Source: Turritopsis dohrnii (lineage: Eukaryota > Cnidaria > Hydrozoa > Anthoathecata > Oceaniidae). Taken from it: DNA of 64,000 nt. Each line of letters starts with the position of its first letter. Positions within the stretch are counted from its first letter, which is position 1. The stretch is taken from positions 124,001-188,000 of the forward strand of contig BQMF02000095.1 in the NCBI GenBank assembly GCA_027922465.2, written 5' to 3'. Under the pieces are notes generated by a model that saw only the letters and a list, made by a program, of their open reading frames with translations, did no database searches and was not told the origin of the DNA. The translations under genes were made by a program, and so were the position numbers. Shown here one piece after another: positions 1-10,712 of the stretch.

Positions 1-221
1 CCGACTTAACGGGGTTGTACTGTAAACAGAATATTTCTCGGCGCTGTGCTATCCCGAAAAGATAGCTTTTAAAATAACACATGCATAACTTTGCAGTTTA
101 CTAACGATAGGAACCCATTTGAATGGTTGTGAAGCAGAGAGCCGATTAATCTGACGAAAAACAAAACCATTTCAATGAAACCTTCCTGGTATGTTAAAAT
201 AACATCATTAATAATATTCCA

Positions 222-227
222 TTTATT
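222..227 (-). promoter_or_regulatory. Candidate poly(A) signal of the espin-like gene
   Basis: TTTATT on the plus strand reads AATAAA on the minus strand, about 95 bases beyond the stop codon of the minus-strand gene ending at 322. Nothing else is seen in positions 1-321. Confidence 0.4.
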
Positions 228-321
228 ATCCAAGTTCTACAAACGGCTTGATTTCCCAAGACACTCTAAAGCTACCTATTAATTCCTCTATTAATGCCAC
301 TGAAGTATAAGACTGGAAGTG

Positions 322-2168
322 TTACTGAAACGGCTCCAAATATTTTTTTTCGTAGTAGTATTCTTGGAAGGGACCAGCCATTGATTCTTTTCTCCTATCG
401 TCACGTTCCCTCCTTTCTTTCTCGATTTCCATCATCTCTGTTTTTAGTTTTTCTATCCGTTTTCGTAGTAACTCCTTTTGCCACGGTGGCACATGTTTTT
501 CATTCATTTCCGACTGCAACGCTGCAATGACGCGTCGACGAACAACTGATGGATCCTCAGACGTCATCCTGAATGAAAAAATTTAATGAAATTGAAACGA
601 AGCCAAAAAAAAAACAAACCAAAATGATTTCCTGTTAGGACAGATCTCCCACAAAAAGAAGTGGATTATTAACTAAATTTTAGATATTAATTAAAGAACT
701 GAAAAATGGCACCTATAGAGACAATAGAGACCGTAGTATATGTTTTGTTTTTCCACAGTAGGTTACACTTACATTCTAAGTTGTCTTTTTAATAATAACT
801 CCTGCTTCCATTCTGGTTCTGTTGCAGTTAGTCGTCTCTCCTCCTTTTCTCTAAGTATCTAGTTTTTAAAAAAAGCAACTTGTGTGATGTCATGTAATAT
901 GAAATCGAAATCAATAGGGTTCTATAATGCGGTGCTGACTGAATGAATCACGTAAGTGGAGAGTTAGTTAGTTAGATTCTTCGTTACTACCTCGTTTACT
1001 ATATTTACTATATCGTTTTACTATATATTTATTTTAGACCCGTAGGGCGTCGGCATGCTAGCAGAGAAATAAAAAAACAACAAAAAACAACAATAAACAA
1101 CAAGCGAAATTATGCAAGCATGATGAGCTTTATTATTTCATTCTAAGCAACTGCCGATTCAGCACCGATGTGGACTGGGTAGGAATCGGACAACCAAGGA
1201 CAATTGCAGTGTTACACTGCGCCTTTGTCTGGTTATTTCACTTTTTTTTTCATCTCTCAAATATTCAGATCGCTCTTCTTCATTGAGATTTTCAGAGGTT
1301 ATTAGAATAAGCGGAGTTTGAAATGGTAAGGTGATTTAAATATACCTTAAATATACCTCTATATTTATTTGTCATAGAAATCATATAGGAACAAACATAT
1401 GAATGTGTATATCGGATCACATCGGATAACATCGGAACAGAAAAAAGACACCTTTAAAATACAGATATGGGTTACAAAATTCATCCGATTGACTCACCCT
1501 CTTTTCTTCTTGTTCCTTTTCAACTTGCCTCTTTATTTTTTTGATATACAATTGTTGTTTCCACTCCGGTACTGGCTCGCCATTGTTGTCACGTTCTTTT
1601 ACGTAAATATCCCATGGACATTTTGTTTGAGTCTAAATGAGTAACATCATATAGCAACACTTAAATATTTTGTTTCCAGGTGCTGTGTCTGTGCACTATT
1701 ACAAAAAAAACTGTTAAGAAAAGAAATCAAATTGGTAAGGGTGGGTTATTTCATTATTTTCATGATAAGCTAATAGATTCAACAAGTTCGTCACTTGGTT
1801 AAAGTGCCAAGATTAGGAACGATATAACAGCCTCTGGTGAGGATTTGTAGAAATTCAGTAAAAAGAATTACATGCATGGTAATCACACACTTTGTAAACA
1901 GTACTAAGTGTTCTTGATAAAATTTAGTGGATTTAATGGAAATACTACAATCAGAAAAGAAAGAACATGTGTATCTGAAGGATTTTCGCCCTGTGCAAAC
2001 CTTTTGCTTCCTCTTTTAAGCAATTATTTTTGCGTGTTTTTAAAAAAATAAGAAATTGAGTGGTTCTTTTCTACATACGTTGTGTTGTTCCTTTTGACTT
2101 CTTTCTGCCATCAAAATTATATCTTCTCGTTCTTCCTTTCTTATTATTTCGTTGTTTTTTTGCTGTTA
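322..2168 (-). CDS. Coiled-coil protein with repeated PxWK motifs, espin/taperin-like (3' part)
   Basis: Four minus-strand exons can be joined: about 2168-2079, 1632-1498, 858-773 and 568-322 (stop). Donors are GTATGT, GTGAGT and GTAAGT, and acceptors end in AG. The last three joins are phase 0, 0 and 2; the last codon is split AT/G, so the frame is independently confirmed. The protein is rich in Lys, Arg and Glu and reads as charged helix. It carries three variants of one motif, VPEWKQQLYIKK, EPEWKQELLLKR and VPPWQKELLRKR. Motifs of the form Pro-x-Trp-Lys-(3)-Leu-x-x-Lys occur in actin-bundling or capping proteins of the espin, forked, taperin and phostensin group, so a cytoskeletal role is plausible but inferred. 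The 5' end is missing: the start of the 2079 exon is uncertain and the LINE lies just upstream. An open stretch at about 1240-1290 could be another exon but is not needed for frame. Confidence 0.6.
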
Positions 2169-2409
2169 CAATTCTGATCCTTAATCAAAAATGATAATCT
2201 ATTTATTTTGACAAGAATAACACCAATTCATCATTCTTGTTTCATCTGTGGCTGGAAGGTTTATTGATTTTGCATGCCTTCTCATCAATAATTGAAACCG
2301 TTGGCTTCGTTACGCATTTCGTTCGATATCTTTTTTTTTTTTTTTTTCATCGATACATTCTTGTCTCCAAAAATATTATTGGTTCTTCTTACAAGAAGTT
2401 ATAAAGTAG

Positions 2410-5150
2410 TGTATGTGCTGTGTACAATATAAACCATATACTAAATAACCAGATAGCAGGTAATAATTATAAAAAGATAAAATCTTCTTTCCCATAACTA
2501 TGTTTCAGGATAGGTTAAGCAGTCTAGCAGTAGCTTTATCAAAATAATAATTTCGGCATTTAATGCCAAAACTTTTTATCGAGTTGATTTTCTTTATATT
2601 AGTGGGTAATTCGTTAAAACACCTCGCACCCTCATGTGTAAAGGTACCATTCAGCCGACTATTGTTTTCAATATCGTACGTGTTGGTAGCTGTAGATCGC
2701 AATTACCTGTTTCGCAGAGGTGCTTTGGACAGTCGAAGGTAAGCGGGCCAATCTGCATTGTAAACGGCATTATGTGCAGCTTTGCCAGGGCCATATCAAT
2801 GCTTTCAGTGATCGGTAACCGCTTTAAGTTGATGACGTCGTTGATGTTGGCACGGCGCTTCAATACAAAGCTGGCAGCAGCGTTTTGAACCCTTTGCAGT
2901 CGTTTGAGTTGGTGTTTGGTAGCATCAGACAGAGGTACGCTGCCGTAATGTCACTTTGTCTGAATCAAAGATTCAGCCAGCATTTTACGTTGATGCCAGT
3001 TTTCCGAGGTTTTAAACTGTTTTAAGGTTCTCAGTGTGGCAAAGCAACTTCTTGCTGTCGAGTTGACGTGTTCTGTCCAGTCTAGATTTTCGTTGAAACG
3101 AATTCCAAGTATTTTGAAAGTTTTCAGTCTTTCGATTACCTGGTCGCCACTTTTTATCGTGGTGGCAAGTTGATGTAGGTTGTGTCTGCGTGATAACTGA
3201 CTTGTCGAGAATACTGTCAATTTGGTCTTTTTAGCGTTTAGAGAAAGGTTGTTTTGCTGCTACCATTGGTAATGCTATCAATCTCCCCTTGCATAGATTT
3301 GATCGTAGCTGATAAGTCCTTGACTTTTGTATGTCGCATTAGTGTTGTATCATCAGCATAGAGCAAGGAGCTGCTTGAACCATTCGTGCTTATTGCTGTC
3401 ACGTACAAGTTGAAGAGGATCGGCCCTAACATGCTTCCTTGGGGAACTCCGAATTCAACGTCTAGTCTCTTAGAGTTTCTATCATCAATCTGAACATATT
3501 GCTTTCTATTGGTCAGGTAATCTCCAATGAGAAGCAAAAACTGACGAGAAAATCCCAGGTTACTGAGGTGTTGTAAGAGAGTACTTTAAAGGGAGAAAGT
3601 TTCGCGGGCAGAAACTTTCGCGATTTTCGCGATTTTTGCCTTTTTTCACGAAAGTTTCTGCCAGGTAAAAAAGTAAAATCGAAATTCGCGAAAAATCAAG
3701 TTTTTCTAAAAATCGCGAAAGTTTTTTCAACAACAAAAAATTCTCAAATAACAAGAAATCCAAGAACGGAGTGGTTTTAGTTCATTTTTAGGGATGTCCT
3801 GAAATACAAGCGCTCTAAAATGAACTAAGACAATCTTTACTTTATTTCTATTTACATTTCAATAGTTTTTTTGCAAGAAAGTTAAGAATTTTTAAAATAA
3901 TTAAAAAAAAAATTTCTTCATTCATTCTCATTCGCGAAAGTTTTTTCCCCTGATAGTAGTTTTTGGAGGATTCGCGAAAGTTTTATCAGTAAAATTTGTT
4001 CTAAAATTGTTATTCGCGAAAGTTAAATTCGCGAAGTTTCGCGATTTTCCATCCTCGCGAAACTTTCTGCCCTTAAAGTAGATAGTTGACAGTATCGAAT
4101 GCTTTAGAAAAATCTGCAAAAACAGCTAGCGTGACTTCGCCTCTGTTCATCGCAGCTTTAATGTTATCTTTCAGTTTTAAAAAGATGGTAGTTGCCGAAT
4201 GCGATTTTCTAAAGCCTGGTTGTCGTTCCAGGTATATAGCCTTTGCGTCAATATGGTCGGTGAGCTGTTGCAAGATCACTCTTTCGAATACTTTTGATAA
4301 GATTGGCAGAGTGCTTATCGGTCTATAGTCAATTAGGATTGTGGGTCGTTCACTTTTGATACCGGACAAATGCGACTGATTTTCCAACCATCCGGAAAAG
4401 TTGAACCAATGATGCAACTCTTGATGATGTGTGTCAACGGTGAGACGAGGAATTTTGATACAGGTTTGATGAATTTTGTTGGTATATTGATCTTAGTTTT
4501 CCGATCGCACGGAAGACTTCCTCGTACGTAACGGGTCGGAACTGGAAGTTGTCGGGATGGTCAGATAGCTCACGAATATACGATTTTGTAGGCTTCTCAG
4601 TATTTTTTCCTGTAGTTCGCATAGCCGTGGTATTGAAGAATTGGTTGATATTGTCAGGATCAACGTACATTCGTTTCAGTCTGGGGTGGAGAATTTTGTT
4701 GATTCTTTTCCAAGTCTCTGTAGATGTTTTGTTTGAGAGCAGGCTCTTCAAGAAAGTTCTCCTTGCTTCCCGTATAGTAGATTTAAGCTTATTTCGAACT
4801 TGTCGCAGTTGTGCCAGTTGTTGCTCGTTTCGATTATTCTTCAAATTCTGCTGCAAGAGATTTTTTTGACGTTGCAAGTGTGCAATGTCGAGATCTTTCA
4901 TCCAGGCTGAAGGTGGTCGCGATAATTTGACTTTACGTATTGGTGCATGTCGGTCTATACACTCTGTGATTAGTTTGTTGAGCGCGTCAACCTTATCAGA
5001 AATATCATCAAATGCATAGAAGATATTCAGTGGTAGTTGGCGAAAGTCATTGATGTAGTCGTCAAGTACAAAGTTGCGTTCGTCCCGGATGTACTTGTAC
5101 CGTGCTTCATATCGTGGCTTGTTTATCTTGAGAATACAGAATGGTGAGAA
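2410..5150 (-). mobile_element. 5'-truncated LINE (non-LTR retrotransposon), CR1/jockey-like, degenerate
   Basis: On the minus strand, in order from 5150 to 2410: a basic linker (4901-4434), reverse transcriptase start with YRPISTLPILSKVFE and the FADFSKAFDTV block (4417-4081), then after an inserted element the GVPQGSMLGP block and the catalytic YADD box (3537-3238), the thumb with ILGIRFNENLDWTEH (3220-2951), and a C-terminal domain ending in a RCFNELPTNIK block typical of CR1, jockey and L2 elements (2863-2505). Frameshifts and stops split the frame into at least six pieces and no endonuclease domain remains, so it is a dead, 5'-truncated copy. The exact ends are uncertain; the 3' end is set near the poly-T-rich DNA around 2332-2410. 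Confidence 0.85.
3582..4080. mobile_element. CGCGAAAG-word nonautonomous DNA element, copy 1, nested in the LINE
   Basis: This 499-bp insert splits the LINE reverse transcriptase between the SKAFDTV block and the residues before GDYLTNRKQ. Its ends are inverted: the right end reads CTTTCTGCCCTTAAAGTA and the left end TACTTTAAAGGGAGAAAG, one inverted repeat with two or three differences. The interior holds many direct and inverted copies of TTCGCGAAAGTTT and no credible coding frame. A longer, very similar copy lies at 36552-37101. TA occurs at both borders, but the target duplication is not certain. Confidence 0.8.
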
Positions 5151-6008
5151 CCCTCACTATGTGTAAGGTTCCGTCTATAATATTCGAAATACCCAGAAAT
5201 ATTTGGCTGCAAAATTCATTTGACATGCAACCTTTGTCTTTCAGAAATTAATGAATAAAATACCAAGTGAGTCTAAATTTGCAGAGTCACAATTGGTAAT
5301 CTTAAAGGGCTATGAAGAACCTGTTAAATATAAACTGAAATAAAACAATTCGTCTTTTACTGAACCAAATCGATTCTTTTAAATCGAAGGCGCAGATAAT
5401 TCAACCTGTTATTTCGATAATCATCCTAGGTCACTTAGCGACATTTACATGTGGTTTATGTTATGTATTTACATGTGGTTTATGTCATGTATTTATAACT
5501 GTTTTCGAACCTGTTTAAACACAAGACCTTGGATATAATAGCATCATTATGCCCTACGGCGAAGTGTTGCACTCCCTTGGTGATTTGAATTCAAGAGACT
5601 CGTTGGGCAGTCACTGGCTACACTGCAAACTACACAAGTAAAATAGTGTTCATAAGATGGTGTGCACCAGTGACTTGTACCATTGGCAGTGGTGCACTGA
5701 ATATAACTTATTGCGCTTCAAAACCTGCGTGTCACCCCATCATTAGGAGCTATTGACGGATTGAAACTCAAAGGATGGGGCTACCAAGTTCCAAGTCCGT
5801 GTGGCGTAAGAGTCAACCATAAAGAATGATAACCCAAAGACCTGTACTTAAGAAAATGAAAGAATCAATTAGGTAGGAGGCCGGGATTTATGTACAGAGA
5901 TCATTGGTTAGACTAAAAGCTGTATTTTTAAACAACGAATCTGTCTCATTATACACCAACAGAAATAAATATATAAATCAGGCCAATGACGTAATATTGT
6001 CGATACTT
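5151..6008. other. Intergenic DNA, possible old repeat at 5560-5830
   Basis: No coding exon is supported. Positions 5560-5830 are less AT-rich than the surroundings and look like a decayed interspersed repeat, without recognisable ends. A short direct repeat of TTTACATGTGGTTTATGT lies near 5450-5490. Confidence 0.3.
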
Positions 6009-6014
6009 TTTATT
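6009..6014 (-). promoter_or_regulatory. AATAAA overlapping the stop codon of lectin gene 1
   Basis: The minus strand reads AAAATAAAAAG at the end of the frame, so the TAA stop lies inside AATAAA. No other minus-strand AATAAA is seen in the next few hundred bases. Use as the poly(A) signal is inferred. Confidence 0.45.
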
Positions 6015-8040
6015 TTCTTCGAACTTTCATTTCGATGCGAGTGATCCATTTGGTGCTACCGTTTACACGAACTTGGAATCCTTTAACCTGTGGTTGCGCG
6101 TGACCAGAACTTTTCACGGTGACGTAACTGAATTTTCTGTTCGGTTGATACGGATAGCTAGGGCCGTATCCATACCAGAATGCACCGTAAAGCTTTGCGC
6201 TGTTTCCACCATATTCGTCGTTATCGTTGTCATAGGTGCAGAACTTTTTGTTATTATAATAATGCATTAGGTTGCCAGCGTTACCTGAAAAGTTCATTTA
6301 CAAAGTTCATATTGAGAAAACTCTGACAATGCATTTCTTCCCAACAGTTCAGTACATAAAAACTATTATCAATGTCATAAACGAAAAACTCGTGTAAGAG
6401 TAAATAGTTGGAACTTACCACTGTATCCAGATACATGGACTTTGTACTTTGTGCTTTCGTCACCCAGTTCAAAAACTCCATATTTTTCACTGTAGGTGTT
6501 GCCATCTTTATCCATAAAATCAATTCTCATCTCGCTACCGCGTCGGTCGTCGTACAATTGGATTAAAAACAAGTTTTCATTTCCCAACCAAAATTCGTGT
6601 TGAAGGTTTCCGAAACCATTCTTGTATGAGAACCAATCACGTTCAAAGTCGACGATGTCGTCAATACGTCTTTGGAAAACGACCCAACCTATTTAAACAG
6701 AGGTAAATATGTAAACCGAAAAAAAGCAAAGGAGAATTGATGTAAGAATTCGTGGTTCAAGATCGGAATCAATCGGTTTTATCGGTTTTCTCTCCAAATA
6801 TTTTAAAGGTTTCAAGGTCATTATTTTGTTCTGGACATCAAAGGTTAAATAGATATTTGATGGAGTGACGACAACGTTGACAAGACGTGACCCAAACTAC
6901 ACAAGACAGAATATACTATCGTATACCTCCTCTCTCTGTGCTCATATCGCAGAAGACAGGAAATGGATGGACATCTCCAGGATTGATTAAATAAACTCCG
7001 TCCAGGTCTCTTCTCATTTCTTTGTGCTTTCGACAATCTCGTTCAGGTCCGACTGAAACAAAAGAATGGCCGTACATCGTAAATCTTTAGCAAAGAACTT
7101 ACACATATAGCTTTGTGTATATATGTGACCTTTCACTTATCAACTTGTTGGTTTCGCTTGATATTTTTTAAGCTTTTTACACCAAAAAACGCTCTCGTAC
7201 CTACTTGACAGTCACAGTAATAACCTCTACTGAAGAACTCATCGGCGTAGTTTTTATCACGGCATTTGCATGGCCCACATACGTGTTTAGACAATGTTGT
7301 ACAAATGGACACGCCCTGCAGTAGAGTAAAGACAGTAGTTGAGAGTAGGTAGAAACATAGTAGAGTTCGTTTGAGAATTTTAACTTGAAAAATGAAAATT
7401 TAAAACTAAAGAAAAATGTAATTCATTATCCATACAAAAGACGTAACTAAATTGATAAGCTTACCTTTAAGCCAGTGGTGCTTGTGCCACCACCTCCACT
7501 TCCAGTTCCTGTGGAACTTAACATGTCGCGAACAATTTTCTCTATTTCCTATGAATACAAACAAAAATGTGAATACTGATAACCAGCAAATCACAAAAAG
7601 ATGCGCAAAATTAGAACTTACTCCTTTATCAATTGAACCAGATCCAGAACCAGGTGCCCCAGGATTACCTCTAGGTCCTTGTGGTCCATCATGACCTCTG
7701 GGACCTTCTCGACCAGGTGCGCCAGGCCTTCCATCTCTACCTGGTGGACCTTCAGGACCTCGTGCTCCACCCTGTGTTCAAAACACAATAATAATTGTGG
7801 AATATTAATTTATTAATTTTGGAAAAAGTATTTTAACTCCAAACTCATGCAAACCATACTTACACCGGTTACATTCGCAACACAATCTCTACCATCCCGA
7901 CCTGGCATTCCATCCCTACCATCTCGACCTGGTAATCCGTTCACGCATTTGCAGGAATCTACTGCTGCAGCAACTTGAAACAATGCAAAGATTGCAATAC
8001 AAATATACGTTGCTTTGTCCATCTTGTTCAAGTTGATCAT
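6010..8040 (-). CDS. Secreted ficolin-like lectin 1 (collagen plus fibrinogen-related domain)
   Basis: Seven coding exons: 8040-7864, 7771-7622, 7548-7465, 7315-7201, 7052-6927, 6688-6419 and 6284-6010, together 398 aa. Intron phases are 0,0,0,1,1,1 and all splice sites are GT-AG. Order in the protein: signal peptide, a [21 protein letters not shown] start of the triple helix, about 13 further Gly-X-Y triplets, a short neck helix (EIEKIVRDM), a Ser/Gly linker, a Cys-rich module ending YYCDCQ, then a fibrinogen C-terminal domain with the DNDND calcium motif. Such proteins form trimers through the collagen stalk and bind glycans outside the cell. The second Met (position 8022) has the better context (AAGATGG) and fits the TATA box, so the true start may give 392 aa. 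The canonical second cysteine pair of the fibrinogen domain is absent. NVT near residue 56 is a possible glycosylation site. Confidence 0.93.
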
Positions 8041-8066
8041 AATTAGCCATAAGTGTTGTTAAGCAG

Positions 8067-8073
8067 TTTTATA
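8067..8073 (-). promoter_or_regulatory. Candidate TATA box of lectin gene 1
   Basis: The minus strand reads GATATAAAACTGC about 30 bases before the first ATG. A start site 25-30 bases on would fall at or just before position 8040, which favours translation from the second ATG at 8022. Confidence 0.5.
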
Positions 8074-8582
8074 TCAATCAACTCGCACCTGTCGACACAC
8101 ATCTGCCGTTTTGTTGGCATGATATGTTTACTCAAACGGACAAGATAAGACATGCAATGATGTCATTTAGATTTAGCAAGTATCCTTTATCGGATAAAGT
8201 TTTCAAAGTTTCTGTTGTCGATTTTTTATCCCCATTTTCTCTTTCGCTTTTTGTTTGTGACCTTTATGACCTTGACCTTATGAATTCTTTTCTTCTTTTT
8301 TTTCACTAGAAAGCCATTTCCTTTTTTGTTTTTCAAAACAAATCTTATGTCAACAAAAACAAGTCTTATGTCAACAAAACTTCAGTTCCTAATATAGGGG
8401 AAAATCTGAAAAAGAAAAATTTTAACAATAAGTACTATATCTTTTGAAATCTTTTCAATCTTCTCAGCTTTAAAAATTTAAATTATATTAGATGATTAAA
8501 CAAAGTCGTTCTTGTCCAACATCCATTGTTCAGAAGTATGAAAAACTATATATATAAAACTATATTATAGGTTTATTTAACT

Positions 8583-8720
8583 ATAGTCTGTTCAAAAAAA
8601 ATGTGCACTAAGTTCAGTTATCATGTGGAAACCAGATTTAGCAAATTACATCAATTCCCTTGAGCCTGGTTTTTATATAAAAGCTGAAATTAGTGCACAT
8701 TTTTTTTGAACAGACTTTAG
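8583..8720. mobile_element. AGTCTGTTC MITE, copy 1
   Basis: A short element of about 135 bp with inverted ends AGTCTGTTCAAAAAAA... and ...TTTTTTTGAACAGACT, TA-rich borders and a core containing GTGGAAACCAGATTTAGC. A second copy at 14863-15000 has a virtually identical core. There is no coding capacity. It lies about 0.55 kb upstream of lectin gene 1. Confidence 0.85.
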
Positions 8721-8989
8721 TTGCGATCATTAAAAGTTGCAATCAAAAGTTTGTTATTTAAACAAGGAAATTTTGCTCTGTGACGGAGAACCTTTTAATT
8801 ATGAATATTATGAATATGCATGAAGGGTAGTTTTTCGGTTACTTTCTCATAACAGACGACTTTACAATAAGGTCTACAATACATTGCAGATGAATAAATT
8901 GAATGAAGATGAATTGATGTAAAAGAATCTATGTTGTCTATGGAGGTCATCACTAATTTAACAGAAAACCAGGGTTACCTTTTATGTTC

Positions 8990-9890
8990 CTTTTCTCAAC
9001 CGGTTATTCTTGGCATTCCGTCTCTTCCGGGTGGACTTTGAGGACTTCATGCATATTCTTGGTTTTAAAACACAATAAAAATATTTTTATCTCCCATGCA
9101 ATAAGTGCCGATACCCAGTGGGCACAAAGACGTCGTAAAGACGTCTTTCCAAGACGTTCCTAAGACGTCGCAAAATGGTCGCGAAGTGGGAATCTCAAAA
9201 GACGTCCAAATCACATCTTCACTGAGACGTCTCGATGACATCCCAATGACGTCGTTACGACGTCGCAGGATTATGAAATTTACTCTTTCAAAAACTGTGA
9301 TAGGCCACAGGTGGACCCGATCCCGGAACTTCTGGTGTGCCAGCCGAACTCGCAACCTTTATGCCACCGCTGCTTGTTGTCAATTCGTTTAAAAACATTT
9401 ACAATAAATCATTCTATACAGACTGATTGCTTTTGAAAGTTTATAATTGTTTCGAAGATCGTTATTGAATCTGCATAGAGACGTCCCAAAAACGTCATAA
9501 AATCATCCCTCACACGACCAATAAACAGAATTCGATGCGAATGTAAATTCTATATAAGCAAGTAAGTGTTACTCGATTTATACTGTTTAATGACTGCAGA
9601 ATGAAATTTGAAAATTTTTATCAGGTCGCAATTTGATCGTAAAAGGATCCCAATTGCGACGTCCTGTTTTCAGACGTCCCTACGACGTCGCAAAATGATC
9701 TGAAAAGTAAACGACCATTTTACGATTAAAAAGACGTCTTGTGCTTGCTGGGTATACACCGCTCCGCCAATCATGCAGTTTCATATAAGTTAACTGGCAC
9801 CTGCCGACTCACATCTGCTGTTTTGTTGGTTTAATATGTTAGGGTTACATGAAATGATATCATCTAGGTCTATCGAGTATCTCAAATTTC
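8990..9890 (-). pseudogene. Relic of a fourth collagen-lectin gene, 5' part only, disrupted by a transposon
   Basis: Positions 9010-9075 match, on the minus strand, the start of the collagen exon of lectin gene 1 together with the intron before it: coding for GPQSPPGRDGMP and the same acceptor-side sequence ending in CACAATAA. Positions 9765-9890 match the DNA upstream of gene 1 (8060-8180), including the block CATCTGCTGTTTTGTTGG. The signal-peptide exon that should lie between is missing, and an ACGTC-rich element fills the gap. No neck, Cys-rich or fibrinogen exon of this copy is present. Confidence 0.7.
9112..9754. mobile_element. ACGTC-rich DNA transposon relic with terminal inverted repeats
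   Basis: The left end TACCCAGTGGGCACAAAGAC is matched by an inverted right end TACCCAGCAAGCACAAGAC. The interior is full of AAGACGTC and GACGTCTT words in both orientations. No intact transposase frame is seen; open frames over it are by-products of the word repeats. It sits inside the lectin pseudogene relic. TA borders both ends. Confidence 0.75.
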
Positions 9891-10095
9891 GTTATAGGAG
9901 CTTGCATCATGTATACTATTGATCGACTACACATATTCTGACACCGGATTTCAAGAATGAAAATAAGTGAGTATAGCTTATAACATGTAAAATCAAACTT
10001 ACATTCATAATAAATAAAATATTTCTTAATTCTTAATTTAGACCAAAATGACTTTAACTCAAGTGGTCTGCATGGTATTTAGTCATGTATTAACG

Positions 10096-10127
<32 letters not shown>

Positions 10128-10705
10128 ATTTAGAATATAGAATATGGGCGCTCGTTGAGCTTCGAAAGACTAGCATGGAGAGCAATAACATTAATAAACA
10201 GAATTCTTTAGGTCGTTGGTTTAAACCATAAATTTCTTTTGGACTCAGCAGTAATGCTAATGAACTGCCAACTGAGACCATCGAATCTCTTCGGTGAAAA
10301 GTCTTGTAAAAGCGTTCGAAAGAACGAGGAATAACCTGAACCTTGCCCTAACTGACCCTGAATAAATCGAACAAGGTTTTCACAAACACCTTTCGATAAC
10401 CCCATTATTTAATACGCCAAGAAAGCAGAAATATACGCCCTAAAGCATCCAAAACCACTCTATAATCTCAGCTCAGAAAGGAGGAAACTAACGGACCATA
10501 TGTACCAATACACTCTCGTCAAATTTGAACGAAAGTATGGAAAGTAGGGTGGAGTTTTTTCATTGCTGAGATATTCCATCTAGATTATTGCTGTCTACGT
10601 TTTTAGTGAATTTGAGCCTTTGGCTCTGAATTTGGGAGAGAGATGAATAAGGACTTTGTGAAAAAACTGATTGCAGAAAACACATTTTACATGCATCGAT
10701 TTTAA
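9890..10705. repeat. Noncoding spacer with a 32-base poly-C tract
   Basis: Positions 10096-10127 are an uninterrupted run of C. The rest of the spacer between the pseudogene relic and lectin gene 2 holds no supported gene; the open frames there show no family motif. Confidence 0.8.
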
Positions 10706-10706
10706 A

Positions 10707-10712
10707 TTTATT
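10707..10712 (-). promoter_or_regulatory. AATAAA overlapping the stop codon of lectin gene 2
   Basis: The minus strand reads AGAAAATAAATTT; TAA is the stop and AATAAA surrounds it, the same arrangement as in lectin gene 1. Confidence 0.45.

Noticed and set aside
1230..1300. Possible extra exon of the espin-like gene (minus strand, EERSEYLRDE)
   Set aside because: The open frame is suggestive, but neither splice site is convincing and the flanking exons already join in phase without it.
9065..9392. Overlapping frames on both strands inside the ACGTC-rich element
   Set aside because: They arise from the self-complementary ACGTC words and are not related to any transposase.
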